Positions 1 to 7,587 of a stretch of 64,000 bases of DNA are shown piece after piece (position 1 is the first letter of the stretch; each line of letters opens with the position of its first letter). The DNA comes from Sphingomonas sp. NFR04 (lineage in GTDB: Bacteria > Pseudomonadota > Alphaproteobacteria > Sphingomonadales > Sphingomonadaceae). Location: NCBI RefSeq assembly GCF_900114095.1, contig NZ_FORV01000002.1:791748-855747 (forward strand), given 5' to 3'. Below the pieces are notes generated by a model. The model was not told the origin of the DNA and did no database searches. It worked only from the letters and a program-made list of their open reading frames with translations. The position numbers and the translations under genes were made by a program.

Positions 1-1271
1 AGCACGACGAAGCTCACCAGATGGGTCGGCCCGCGCTCGAGCACGCGACCGATGCCGAACAGCAATGCCGGGCCCAGGAACAGCACGGTGCCTAGGCCGA
101 GCAGCGCCTGGCTCGCAATCAGCTGGGTCGCGCGGGTGTCGGGGGTCGAATGGGTGTCGAGCCATGCTCCCAGCGCGATGACCAGCGCCGAGCACAGCAT
201 CATCGGCAGCAGGCGATCGGGCCGTGCCAGCCACGCCGCCAGCGCGATGCCGCCGATCATCGCCACCAGCACCACGGCGAAGAGGCCGTGCAGCTGGTCG
301 TTGGTCAGGCCGCCGAGCGCCAGCAGGCCGACCGCGGCATAGGTCTGCTCGGTCAGCGCGATCCGCACGACGAGCGAAATGCCGGCGATCAGCAGGACGT
401 CGGCAGTGCCGAACCAGCGGACCTGGAGCAGCGGCTGCGCCCGCCGGTCCTCGATCAGCAGGGCGAGCCCGAGGAGCAGCAGCGCGCCCGCGAACATCCA
501 GCCGAGCCAGGGCGCGTCGGTCCACCAATAGAAACGGCCAAAGGCGAGCCCGGTGCAGCCCAGCAGCATGCCGACCATGGCCAGCGCGATGGTGAGCGCA
601 TCGAGCGGCTGAAGGGCCTTGGTGCGATCCGTCGGCGGCAGCGGCCGCAGCGTCGTCAGCGCCCAGGCGGCGAGCGCGAGCGCGAGCTCGATCCCGTGCA
701 CGCCGGCCCAGTGATCGGACGCGACGCGGTCGAGCGGGATCATCCGCGCGATCGGAATGGCGAGCTGCGGCAGGCTGAAGCCGACGACCACCGCCATCAG
801 CCGCAGCCGGATGGGGAAGACCTGGAAGACGCTGTACAGCCCCATGGTGGTCAGCCCGCCCGAGGCGACGCCGCTGATCGCCCGAGCCAGCACGGTCGTG
901 CCCGTCGAGGGAAAGCACAGCGCGATCAGCTCGCCGAGAACCAGCGTGCCGAGGATCGCATGGAGGCAGGCCGGGATGCCGAACTGCATCCGCGCGCGGA
1001 CGAGCAGCAGATTGGCCGTGGCATTGAACGCGACGAACACCGCCAGGAGCAGGTTCGCCTCGGCCACATACAGGCCCATGCTGCCCGCCATGACATAGAG
1101 ATTGGTGGTGATCAGCGCATTGCCGAGCCCGCTCGCCAGCGCGAGGACTGCCGCGGAGATCGCATAGACAATGCGGTCGCCGGCCGAGAGGCGCGGCGAA
1201 TAGGGCGCTCCGGGAAACAGCGGCCGTTCCTCCGGCGCGAAGATGTAGCGCTGCTCCGCCACGATATGCAC
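1..1271 (-). CDS. MFS transporter, C-terminus cut by window edge
   Basis: This is an open frame running off the left edge, with about 423 codons visible. After a short charged N-terminus (about 30 residues) the protein is almost entirely hydrophobic, with many membrane-spanning segments and short charged loops, as in 12-14-TM drug/proton antiporters of the major facilitator superfamily. No substrate can be read from the sequence. The start is uncertain: GTG at 1271 has a GGAGG only 2 bases upstream, so GTG at 1262, with better spacing, may be the true start. It lies about 100 bases downstream of doxX on the same strand and could be co-transcribed with bufA1-doxX, but the gap makes this unproven. 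Confidence 0.75.
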   Translation of the reverse strand, partial: MHIVAEQRYIFAPEERPLFPGAPYSPRLSAGDRIVYAISAAVLALASGLGNALITTNLYVMAGSMGLYVAEANLLLAVFVAFNATANLLLVRARMQFGIPACLHAILGTLVLGELIALCFPSTGTTVLARAISGVASGGLTTMGLYSVFQVFPIRLRLMAVVVGFSLPQLAIPIARMIPLDRVASDHWAGVHGIELALALAAWALTTLRPLPPTDRTKALQPLDALTIALAMVGMLLGCTGLAFGRFYWWTDAPWLGWMFAGALLLLGLALLIEDRRAQPLLQVRWFGTADVLLIAGISLVVRIALTEQTYAAVGLLALGGLTNDQLHGLFAVVLVAMIGGIALAAWLARPDRLLPMMLCSALVIALGAWLDTHSTPDTRATQLIASQALLGLGTVLFLGPALLFGIGRVLERGPTHLVSFVV

Positions 1272-1373
1272 GACCTCCGTACGGCACGGCCGGCACGGTC
1301 GGTCGGCACGTGCCCGCCTGTTTCCGCGAGGCGAGCACGCAATCCAAGCTATCCCTGGGTTTGCCCTTGGCGC

Positions 1374-1844
1374 TTACGCACTGCGACCGCCGGCATCCTT
1401 CTTCGCGTCCAGCCCGATCAGGCGATCCAGCGACCACGCGCCGGGTCCGGCGGCGATCAGCGGGAGCAGCAGCCCGGCCCAGCTGAGATGCGTCGGCCAG
1501 GCATCGGGATAGACGAACAGCTCGATCACCGTCGTCATTCCCAGCAGCGCCAGCGCGGCGGGACGGGTGAACAGGCCGAGCACGAGCAGGATCGGGAAGA
1601 AATGCTCCGAATAGGTCGCCAGGTGCGCGGCGAGCACCGGCGGCGCGAAGGGCAGCGCATAATCGGTGCGGAACAGCTCATAGGTGGAATCGGTGATGGT
1701 CAGCCAGCCTTCCACCTTGGTCCGGCCGGACAGGAAGAAGATTGCCGCGATGCCCAGCCGCGCGACGAGCAGCAGGAACGAGGGCGGCAGGATCCGCGCG
1801 GCCAGGGCACCGGCGCGGGCATAAAGGGCGGCGAAGGATCGCAT
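1374..1844 (-). CDS. DoxX family membrane protein (BufD-like) of the bufferin locus
   Basis: The protein has 156 residues with about four membrane segments and reads as a DoxX-family protein: an [19 protein letters not shown] first helix region followed by further helices with conserved small residues. The ATG at 1844 is preceded by GGAG at good spacing; a longer reading frame upstream overlaps bufA1 and is not real. In characterised bufferin operons of Caulobacter the fourth gene (bufD) is a DoxX protein, so a role with bufA1 in periplasmic metal (copper) handling follows from context. It lies 56 bases after bufA1 on the same strand and is probably co-transcribed from the sigF-type promoter at 2267-2294. 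The biochemical role of DoxX here is unknown. Confidence 0.85.
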   Translation of the reverse strand: MRSFAALYARAGALAARILPPSFLLLVARLGIAAIFFLSGRTKVEGWLTITDSTYELFRTDYALPFAPPVLAAHLATYSEHFFPILLVLGLFTRPAALALLGMTTVIELFVYPDAWPTHLSWAGLLLPLIAAGPGAWSLDRLIGLDAKKDAGGRSA

Positions 1845-1900
1845 GGCGGGCTCCGGAGCATGGGGGCTGCCCGGCCGGGGTCTCGGCCGGGCAAGGGGGA

Positions 1901-2164
1901 TCACGCCTTGGGCGTCAGCGAGCCATTGCCCTTCGGGGTCTTGATCGCGGTGCAGGTGCCGGCCTTGACCAGCTTCCAGGCATTGCCCTGATAATTCTTC
2001 GTGGCGGTGCCGGCACAGCTGGTGCCCGCGCCGGCCTTGCAGTCGTTCTTGCCGGCGAGCGCGACGCCGTAGCACTTCTCCATCTTCGGCTGCTGGGCAT
2101 GGGCGGCGGTGGCGGCGATACCGAGGGCGAGGGTCGCGGCAAGCGCGGCAGACGTCTTGATCAT
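1901..2164 (-). CDS. bufA1: BufA1-type bufferin precursor (DUF2282), periplasmic metallophore peptide
   Basis: The product is 87 residues with a clear Sec signal peptide (residues 1-23, cleavage after AHA). The mature part has four cysteines (C31, C42, C50, C71), beginning KCYG and including GKNDC, the arrangement of DUF2282/BufA1 peptides. In this family MNIO enzymes convert cysteines into thiooxazole-type heterocycles and the exported peptide sequesters copper. The gene diverges from sigF, and a GTAACC-N16-CGTACG promoter faces it. It has no adjacent maturase of its own; the nearest BufB/BufC genes are in the divergent operon. Family assignment is from motif pattern; the bound metal and the modification are inferred. 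Confidence 0.88.
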   Translation of the reverse strand: MIKTSAALAATLALGIAATAAHAQQPKMEKCYGVALAGKNDCKAGAGTSCAGTATKNYQGNAWKLVKAGTCTAIKTPKGNGSLTPKA

Positions 2165-2266
2165 GGGACTACTCCGTTGAAGGGCCTCTCGCGCGGCGGC
2201 CTACAGGGGGGCATGGCCGCCGCGCGGTGACCCCGGGGAAGGCGGAGGCGCCGGGTCACCTGCCGC

Positions 2267-2294
2267 CGTACGCCAGGGGCGAGCGCGCGGTTAC
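2267..2294 (-). promoter_or_regulatory. SigF-type promoter for bufA1-doxX
   Basis: Read on the minus strand: GTAACC (2294-2289), exactly 16 bases, then CGTACG (2272-2267). The same two boxes with the same spacing occur before sigF and bufA2. They resemble the SigF (ECF sigma) promoter of Caulobacter, recalled as GTAACC-N16-CGAA. The leader to the bufA1 ATG would be roughly 95 bases. Confidence 0.75.
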
Positions 2295-2340
2295 AAATCG
2301 CCCCCGGGCGAACCCGCGATTTCTTTTCTGCATCGCTGCT

Positions 2341-2368
2341 GTAACCTGCCGCCATTCGCCCACGTACG
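2341..2368 (+). promoter_or_regulatory. SigF-type autoregulatory promoter before sigF
   Basis: GTAACC at 2341-2346, a 16-base spacer, then CGTACG at 2363-2368. The motif and spacing are identical to the divergent bufA1 promoter, and it lies close to the sigF ATG (2386), implying positive autoregulation with a very short leader. Confidence 0.72.
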
Positions 2369-2385
2369 CCCGACCAGGAGTGGGA

Positions 2386-2919
2386 ATGCGGCACAGCGAA
2401 GCAGAGCTACGAACGTGGATGACGGCGGGACTGGACGGTGATGCCGCGGCACATGCGGCGTTGCTGCGCGCGCTGGTGCCGCTGCTGCGCAGCTTCTTTC
2501 GTCGGCGAATGCGGGGGGATGAGGATATCGAGGATCTGGTGCAGGAAACGCTGATCGCCATTCACACCAAGCGCGGCACCTATGATCGCGATCGCCCGTT
2601 CACCGCCTGGCTCTACGCGGTTGCACGCTACCGGCTGATCGACCATCTCCGCAGGCGCCGCGTTTCGGTGCCGATCGAGGAGGTCGAAGCGATCCTGGTA
2701 ACCGAAGGATTCGAGGAGGCGGTGACCGCGCGCGTCGATGTCGACCGGCTGCTGTCCGGCCTGTCGGGCAAGCAGGCGCGTGCGATCCGCGACACGCATC
2801 TGGAAGGCCTGAGCGTCGCCGAAGCGGCCGAGGGCGCGCGGATCGGCCAGTCCGACGTCAAGGTCTCCGTCCATCGCGGGCTCAAGGCGCTCGCGGCCCG
2901 GCTGCGGGGGCACGAATGA
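2386..2919 (+). CDS. sigF: ECF-type RNA polymerase sigma factor (SigF-like)
   Basis: The protein has 177 residues. Region 2 is recognisable at about residues 25-85 (EDIEDLVQETLIAIH, then FTAWLYAVARYRLIDHLRRR), and region 4 at about 125-175 (LSGKQARAIRDTHLEGLS through SDVKVSVHRGLKALAARL). The ATG at 2386 has AGGAG about 7 bases upstream; a longer reading frame from 2227 adds a non-conserved extension and runs over the promoter. The stop overlaps nrsF (ATGA). The pairing with a DUF1109 anti-sigma factor and bufferin genes matches SigF of Caulobacter, which responds to copper and other metal stress. Three matching promoters in the locus suggest it drives bufA1, itself and bufA2. Confidence 0.9.
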   Translation: MRHSEAELRTWMTAGLDGDAAAHAALLRALVPLLRSFFRRRMRGDEDIEDLVQETLIAIHTKRGTYDRDRPFTAWLYAVARYRLIDHLRRRRVSVPIEEVEAILVTEGFEEAVTARVDVDRLLSGLSGKQARAIRDTHLEGLSVAEAAEGARIGQSDVKVSVHRGLKALAARLRGHE

Positions 2920-3581
2920 TGGCGCCCGATTCCGAGATCGACGGCACCGAGCGGCTGATCGCCGCGCTGTCGGCAGACGTACCGCCCATCCCGCCCCGCT
3001 TCATCGGGCGTCGCATCGCGCTAGGCATCGCCGGCGGCGGCGTGGTGAGCATCGGGCTGGTCTTCGCGCTGTTCGGCATGCGGCCGGACTTCCCGCAGGC
3101 GATGTTCGGCTTCTCCTTCTGGATGAAATGGGCCTACACGCTGTCGCTGGGCCTGATCGCCGTCGCCGCGACGGTGCGGCTGGCCCGGCCGACCGGCGGA
3201 TCGCTGCGCATGCTGTGGCCGCTCGCGCTGCCTATCCTGCTGCTCGCCGCGCTCGCCATCGAGGAAATGTCGCGCACGCCGATGCGCGACTGGCTGTCGA
3301 TGTGGCTGGGCGGCAGCTGGAATCGCTGCCCGTGGCGCGTGCTGCTGCTGGCCGTCCCGATCTTCATCGGCCTGCTCTGGTCGTTCCGCAAGCTGGCGCC
3401 GACCAATCTGCGTGCGGCGGGCGCCGCGGCCGGGCTGGCGGCGGGTGCCTGGGCGGCGACCATCTACTGCCTGCACTGCGACGAGTTTGCCGCGGTGTTC
3501 GTGCTGACCTGGTACAGCCTCGGCATCCTGCTGGCGACCGGCCTGGGCGCGCTGATCGGCCCGCGCGTCCTGCGATGGTGA
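2916..3581 (+). CDS. nrsF: NrsF-like transmembrane anti-sigma factor (DUF1109)
   Basis: This is a 221-residue membrane protein with a short cytoplasmic N-terminus (ERLIAALSADVPPIPPR) and about six membrane helices (roughly 34-54, 66-90, 98-116, 141-156, 168-184, 192-215). Cysteines sit at C138 (WNRCPW) and at C185/C188 (YCLHCDE). In Caulobacter NrsF two conserved cysteines about 50 residues apart are needed to sense metal and release SigF; C138 and C188 have that spacing. Translation is coupled to sigF by a 4-base overlap. The role follows from the family: it holds SigF inactive at the membrane until periplasmic metal perturbs the cysteines. Confidence 0.9.
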   Translation: MMAPDSEIDGTERLIAALSADVPPIPPRFIGRRIALGIAGGGVVSIGLVFALFGMRPDFPQAMFGFSFWMKWAYTLSLGLIAVAATVRLARPTGGSLRMLWPLALPILLLAALAIEEMSRTPMRDWLSMWLGGSWNRCPWRVLLLAVPIFIGLLWSFRKLAPTNLRAAGAAAGLAAGAWAATIYCLHCDEFAAVFVLTWYSLGILLATGLGALIGPRVLRW

Positions 3582-3585
3582 GCGT

Positions 3586-3613
3586 GTAACCGGCCCCGGC
3601 GCCGGCCCGTAGG
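3586..3613 (+). promoter_or_regulatory. SigF-type promoter for bufA2-bufB-bufC
   Basis: GTAACC at 3586-3591, a 16-base GC-rich spacer, then CGTAGG at 3608-3613. It lies just past the nrsF stop and about 43 bases before the bufA2 ATG. It is the third copy of the locus motif, so bufA2BC can be transcribed independently of sigF-nrsF. Confidence 0.72.
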
Positions 3614-3656
3614 TGGAAGGCCGAACCGGCATCCATCCATCCAAGGGAACCTCTTC

Positions 3657-3917
3657 ATGATCACGCTCCAGACCGGCGCCAGCATCGCCGCCACCGCCGC
3701 CCTCGTCGCGCTTTCCGGCGTCAGCGTCGCCGCCCCGGCCGCTTCGGCGGGCAAGGTCGTCCACTGCTACGGCATCAACAGCTGCAAGGGCACGTCGGAC
3801 TGCAAGTCGGGCACCCATGACTGCAAGGGCCAGAACGAGTGCAAGGGCCAGGGCTTCAAGGCGGTGTCCGCCAAGGCCTGCAAGGCGCAGGGCGGCAGCC
3901 TCACCGAACCGAAGTGA
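3657..3917 (+). CDS. bufA2: BufA2-type bufferin precursor peptide
   Basis: The product has 86 residues with a signal peptide (about 1-31, ending AAPAASA) and a mature part with six cysteines (C37, C43, C49, C56, C62, C75). The CxGxNxCKG and CKGQNECKGQG elements are the hallmark of BufA2-class bufferins and differ clearly from the four-cysteine BufA1 peptide at 1901-2164. Cysteine heterocyclisation by BufB with the help of BufC, export and copper binding are the family model. The gene is followed 56 bases later by bufB and preceded by its own sigF-type promoter. Confidence 0.9.
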   Translation: MITLQTGASIAATAALVALSGVSVAAPAASAGKVVHCYGINSCKGTSDCKSGTHDCKGQNECKGQGFKAVSAKACKAQGGSLTEPK

Positions 3918-3973
3918 TGCGCCCGGCGGCCCGACCTCCCCGTCGGGCCGCCCCGTTTTGAAGGAGGAGGGGC

Positions 3974-4801
3974 ATGACCCACCCGCATCGCTTCGGCCTG
4001 GGACTGCGCAAGCCGCATTATGCCGACTTTCTGGAATCGGCTGCCCCGGTCCCGGTCGACTTCGTCGAAGTCATTTCCGAGAATTTCATGGTCCCCGGCG
4101 GCCGGCCGCGCGACATATTGCGCCGGGTGCGCGAGCGCCATCCGGTGGCGCTGCACGGCGTGTCGATGTCGATCGGCTCGGCCGACGGCGTGGACCGCGA
4201 CTATCTGCAGCGTCTGCGCGCGCTGGTCGATGCGATCGAGCCGCTGTTCGTCTCCGACCATCTCTGCTGGACCCGCTTCGGCGACTTCCAGTCGCACGAC
4301 CTGCTTCCCCTGCCCTATACCGAGGAAGCGCTGCAGACCGTGTGCGACAATGTCGATGCGGCACAGACGGCGCTCGGCCGCACCATGCTGATCGAGAACC
4401 CGTCGAGCTACATCGCCTTCGCGGGCGCCGAGATGAGCGAATGGGCGTTCCTCGACGCGCTGTGTGCCCGCACCGGTTGCGAACTGCTGCTCGACGTCAA
4501 CAATGTGTTCGTCAGCGCGACCAATCACGGTTTCGACGCGCACGCCTATCTGGCCGGCATTCCCGCAGCGCGCGTGCGGCAGATCCACCTTGCCGGGCAC
4601 AGCCGCGGCGAGGCGCTGCTGATCGACACGCACGACCGGCCGGTGCCCGATCCCGTCTGGACGCTCTACGCCGAGGCACTGGCGCGCGTGGGGCCCGTCG
4701 CGACGATGATCGAGCGCGACGACGCCATCCCCCCGCTCGCCGAGCTGCTCGCCGAACTGGAGCACGCGCGCGCCATCGCCGCGCTGGACCTGGCGGCATG
4801 A
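3974..4801 (+). CDS. bufB: BufB, MNIO (DUF692) multinuclear iron oxidase that matures bufferin
   Basis: The protein has 275 residues with the DUF692 TIM-barrel pattern from GLGLRKPHYADFL onward. Likely iron-binding or core residues are visible: H61 (ALHGVSMSIG), D95/H96 (SDHLCW), E141/N142 (IENPSSY), D174 and N176 (DVNNVFVS), H205 and H209 (IHLAGH), D218/H220 (DTH) and E247. MNIO enzymes oxidise cysteine in precursor peptides to oxazolone/thioamide or thiooxazole groups. A GGAGGAGG element lies just before the ATG. The stop overlaps bufC (ATGA), the usual pairing of MNIO enzyme and partner protein. It is the only MNIO gene in the window, although two precursor peptides are present. Confidence 0.92.
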   Translation: MTHPHRFGLGLRKPHYADFLESAAPVPVDFVEVISENFMVPGGRPRDILRRVRERHPVALHGVSMSIGSADGVDRDYLQRLRALVDAIEPLFVSDHLCWTRFGDFQSHDLLPLPYTEEALQTVCDNVDAAQTALGRTMLIENPSSYIAFAGAEMSEWAFLDALCARTGCELLLDVNNVFVSATNHGFDAHAYLAGIPAARVRQIHLAGHSRGEALLIDTHDRPVPDPVWTLYAEALARVGPVATMIERDDAIPPLAELLAELEHARAIAALDLAA

Positions 4802-5538
4802 GGCTCGCGACGCTGCAGCAAAGCTTCGGGCAATGGCTGCATGCCGAAAGCACCGAGGCGGCGGCGCAGCTGGGCGGCGGACCGGGTCTCGACGTCTATC
4901 TCAACAATTATCGGAGCCAGTTGGTCGCCGCACTGGAGGGCAGCTTTCCGCAGCTGCAACGCTGGCTGGGCGGCACCGCGTTCCTGGCGGCGGCCGCCCA
5001 GCATATCGAAACCTCTCCGCCCCGAGCCTGGACGCTCGACGCCTATGGCGAGGACTTCCCGGCGACCATCGCAGCGCTATATCCCAACGATCCCGAATGC
5101 GCCGAACTGGCGCGGATCGAATGGGCGCTTGCAGCGACGTTCACCACGCCGGACATCGTCCCCCTCTCCCCAGACTCGCTCGGCGCGGTCGACTGGGAGA
5201 CGGTGCGCTTTGCCTTCGTTCCGAACCTGGCCATGCTGCCCGTCATCACCAATGCCGCCGCTCTGTGGCAGTCCCTCACCGCGGGAGGCCCGCCGCCTGC
5301 CGCCCAGCGCCTGCCCGCCCCCGCCGCGGTGCTGCTCTGGCGCGACGGCTTCAACCCCAGCTTCCGTACGATCGAGCAAGCGGAGGCGACGGCGATATTC
5401 CAGTTGGAAGCGGGCACGCCCTTCGGCGCGCTCTGCGCCGCATGCGCGACCGAGCATGGCGACGCGGATAGCGCCACCATGATCGGCACCTGGCTGGGCG
5501 GCTGGCTTCGCGATGGAATCCTCGCCGCAGTTCGCTGA
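4798..5538 (+). CDS. bufC: BufC, HvfC/BufC-type partner of the MNIO maturase (DUF2063)
   Basis: The protein has 246 residues. The N-terminal DUF2063 pattern is visible (LDVYLNNYRSQLVAALEGSF, then LQRWLGG and an aromatic/acidic stretch around residues 80-110); the C-terminal half is less conserved. Proteins of this type bind the leader of the precursor and present it to the MNIO enzyme. Start and coupling: the ATG at 4798 overlaps the bufB stop. A reading frame that extends upstream of 4798 is antisense-like and alien in composition. It is the last gene of the bufferin operon; no doxX follows, unlike on the divergent side. Confidence 0.88.
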   Translation: MRLATLQQSFGQWLHAESTEAAAQLGGGPGLDVYLNNYRSQLVAALEGSFPQLQRWLGGTAFLAAAAQHIETSPPRAWTLDAYGEDFPATIAALYPNDPECAELARIEWALAATFTTPDIVPLSPDSLGAVDWETVRFAFVPNLAMLPVITNAAALWQSLTAGGPPPAAQRLPAPAAVLLWRDGFNPSFRTIEQAEATAIFQLEAGTPFGALCAACATEHGDADSATMIGTWLGGWLRDGILAAVR

Positions 5539-5795
5539 TCGCCCCAGGCGCGGCATCTGCACGATCGAAATCCCGTGAAATTCAGAATCTAGTTTAACAA
5601 CCGAGCCATCGGGCACACGCCGCTGCAGGCGACATCAGGCAACGGATGCATCGAGCCTCGAACACCCATCTTCCATTTCATCGGTAACGACAAACTTCGA
5701 AAACGGCGCGATCTTTCGCGAAGTTGAAATCCGCGCATCCCATAGCGCGGCATCCATCCGTGCAGCACTGCTCGTGACGCCGACGAGGAACTATC

Positions 5796-7394
5796 ATGTC
5801 CGCCAGGCCCGTCATTCTTTTCGAGAGCACATTGGGCCGCATGCTGCGATCTGCCAGAGGCGGCGGCGTACACGATTCCCTCGACGCCATTCCGCTTACC
5901 TGGTCCGCGCACATGCCTGACTCCGTTCGCGAAGCGCTGCTGCAGCGGCCGGTACTCAACAATCAGGTGCAATTGCTGCTCGCGGAGGAAGTTCGGCGCG
6001 TGGTCCTGACCAAAATCGGGCCGATCATCGGCCCGCAAACGGTCGAGAGCCATAATGTGCGCAATGCCGTCGAGCGCATGATGCTGGCCGAGCTGCCCGT
6101 CCTGCAAAGGCGCGTGAACGACGTGATCGCAGCCAGCCTCAAGACGTCCGCGGCATGGGACGCGTATCGCGTCGACAGCAAGAAGGAAGTGGCGCGCATC
6201 GGCCTGACGCTGATCTTCCTGGCGGCCGGCGTTGCGGCCGCACCGCCGACGCTGGGGGCGTCGCTCGCGCTTACGCTGATCAGCACCGTTCGCGGCCTGA
6301 CGGACGCCGCCAAGAAGTTCACCGAGACCTACCGGTCCGCCGAGGAGAGCCGCGAGCGGGTGCTTCTCGAAATCCGCAAGCTCCGTGAAATCTACGAGAA
6401 GAGTCCGGCACTCGGCCGAACGGTGCAGCTGGGCGGAGCGGTCGCCCACGCGCTTACCATCGGCAAGCTGGCGGCGCTGGGGAAGCGCGACTATCTGCCC
6501 GGCTTTGCCCGCATCAAGACCGAGCTGAATGCCTATAAGGGCAAGGTCGGTCATCTGGGCGAGCATTCGGAACGCCTCGCGCGCAAGCTGTACGACATGA
6601 TCGACGAGATCGACGCCTATATCGCCGCACATGGTACAGAAGCGGCATCCGGCGCTCGGCTCGTCGCGTTGCGCGACAAGGTTACTGCCCTGCTCGAGTT
6701 CGGCGTCAGCGGCCGCAGGCATGGGTTGCGCGGCACGTTCACGATCACCGAGGCGTGGCAGAAATGTCAGCGGGAGATGGCGCAGATCGCCGCGGTGGAA
6801 CGCGCGTTCGGCGACCTGAAGTCGCTGGATACGCGCGAGAAGGCCGTGCTCCTCGCGGACCGCGCACTCACGCTGCTGACCAACGCGGGCGTGGGGTTGG
6901 CTAGCTATAATGCGGCGATGGCGCTTCCGCACACTGCCGATGACGGAGCGGTGCGAGACGCGCTTCGCTTGACCCAGAATGGTCAAGCATCGGGTGGCGG
7001 GATCGCCGCCTTTGCCCTGGGCTTCATGCGGCAGTTCATGAGCCTGTTCAAGGATGCGCACGCGCTCGCCAAGGAACTTGGGATCGTGAGCGCCGCGTCG
7101 ACGGACATCAGTGCCGAAGCGAAGACGATCGAGGCAAGTTTCAATGGATTGCTGGCCTCGCCACCGGAACCCCGGCTGCCATCGGCGACGCTGGCGGAGG
7201 CCAGCCGTTCGCAGCGCCCCCTGCCGCCGCTGCCGTCCGGGCGGGACAAGCCCCTTCCCCCGCTTCCAGCGAGCGCGATCACCAATTCCCGATCCGCTTC
7301 ACCGATGCAGCCTCCGGGACACACCTATCCGCCACGCCAGAACCCGATATCCGCCCGTACCGATCGACCGTTACCGCCCCTCCCGCCGAGGTGA
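5796..7394 (+). CDS. Unrecognised protein with three C-terminal PLPPLP (SH3-ligand-like) motifs
   Basis: The product has 532 residues and no recognised family. An amphipathic, largely helical body (about 40-440) contains one hydrophobic stretch at 134-165 that could be a membrane hairpin, followed by a charged, coiled-coil-like region (about 166-205). The C-terminal tail (about 455-532) is proline-rich and probably disordered, with RPLPPLP at 474-480, KPLPPLP at 485-491 and RPLPPLP at 524-530. These match the class I SH3-binding consensus known from eukaryotic signalling. The start has a good ribosome site (GAGGAACTATC before ATG). It stands alone, 257 bases after bufC with no sigF-type promoter seen. 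An effector-like or scaffold role is speculation. Confidence 0.8.
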   Translation: MSARPVILFESTLGRMLRSARGGGVHDSLDAIPLTWSAHMPDSVREALLQRPVLNNQVQLLLAEEVRRVVLTKIGPIIGPQTVESHNVRNAVERMMLAELPVLQRRVNDVIAASLKTSAAWDAYRVDSKKEVARIGLTLIFLAAGVAAAPPTLGASLALTLISTVRGLTDAAKKFTETYRSAEESRERVLLEIRKLREIYEKSPALGRTVQLGGAVAHALTIGKLAALGKRDYLPGFARIKTELNAYKGKVGHLGEHSERLARKLYDMIDEIDAYIAAHGTEAASGARLVALRDKVTALLEFGVSGRRHGLRGTFTITEAWQKCQREMAQIAAVERAFGDLKSLDTREKAVLLADRALTLLTNAGVGLASYNAAMALPHTADDGAVRDALRLTQNGQASGGGIAAFALGFMRQFMSLFKDAHALAKELGIVSAASTDISAEAKTIEASFNGLLASPPEPRLPSATLAEASRSQRPLPPLPSGRDKPLPPLPASAITNSRSASPMQPPGHTYPPRQNPISARTDRPLPPLPPR

Positions 7395-7587
7395 ACCCCG
7401 CGGCGTACCGACCCGCGCCGCGCATGGGCAAAGCCAGTCCGTAGAGCGCCGGAGCCGCGAAGGTGTCACCTGTGCCTTGCCGAGCCCGGTGGCGCCTTGG
7501 TGCAGCCTGCGTGCACCCGGCAGACAAGGAAAGACGGCACCGATCCGCGCAAGGCTCCGGGCAGCGGGCGCCGTCTCCGGCCGCCGC

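Noticed and set aside
1112..1342. 76-codon minus-strand ORF
   Set aside because: It overlaps the start of the MFS gene in another frame, has Arg/Ser-rich shadow composition and no motif.
150..1991. 613-codon plus-strand ORF
   Set aside because: It is antisense to the MFS, DoxX and bufA1 genes, is extremely rich in Arg/Gln/His as GC-rich shadow frames are, and shows no motif.
5589..7061. 490-codon minus-strand ORF opposite the PLPPLP protein
   Set aside because: The plus-strand frame has a good ribosome site and protein-like composition; the minus frame is Arg/Gln/His-rich shadow.
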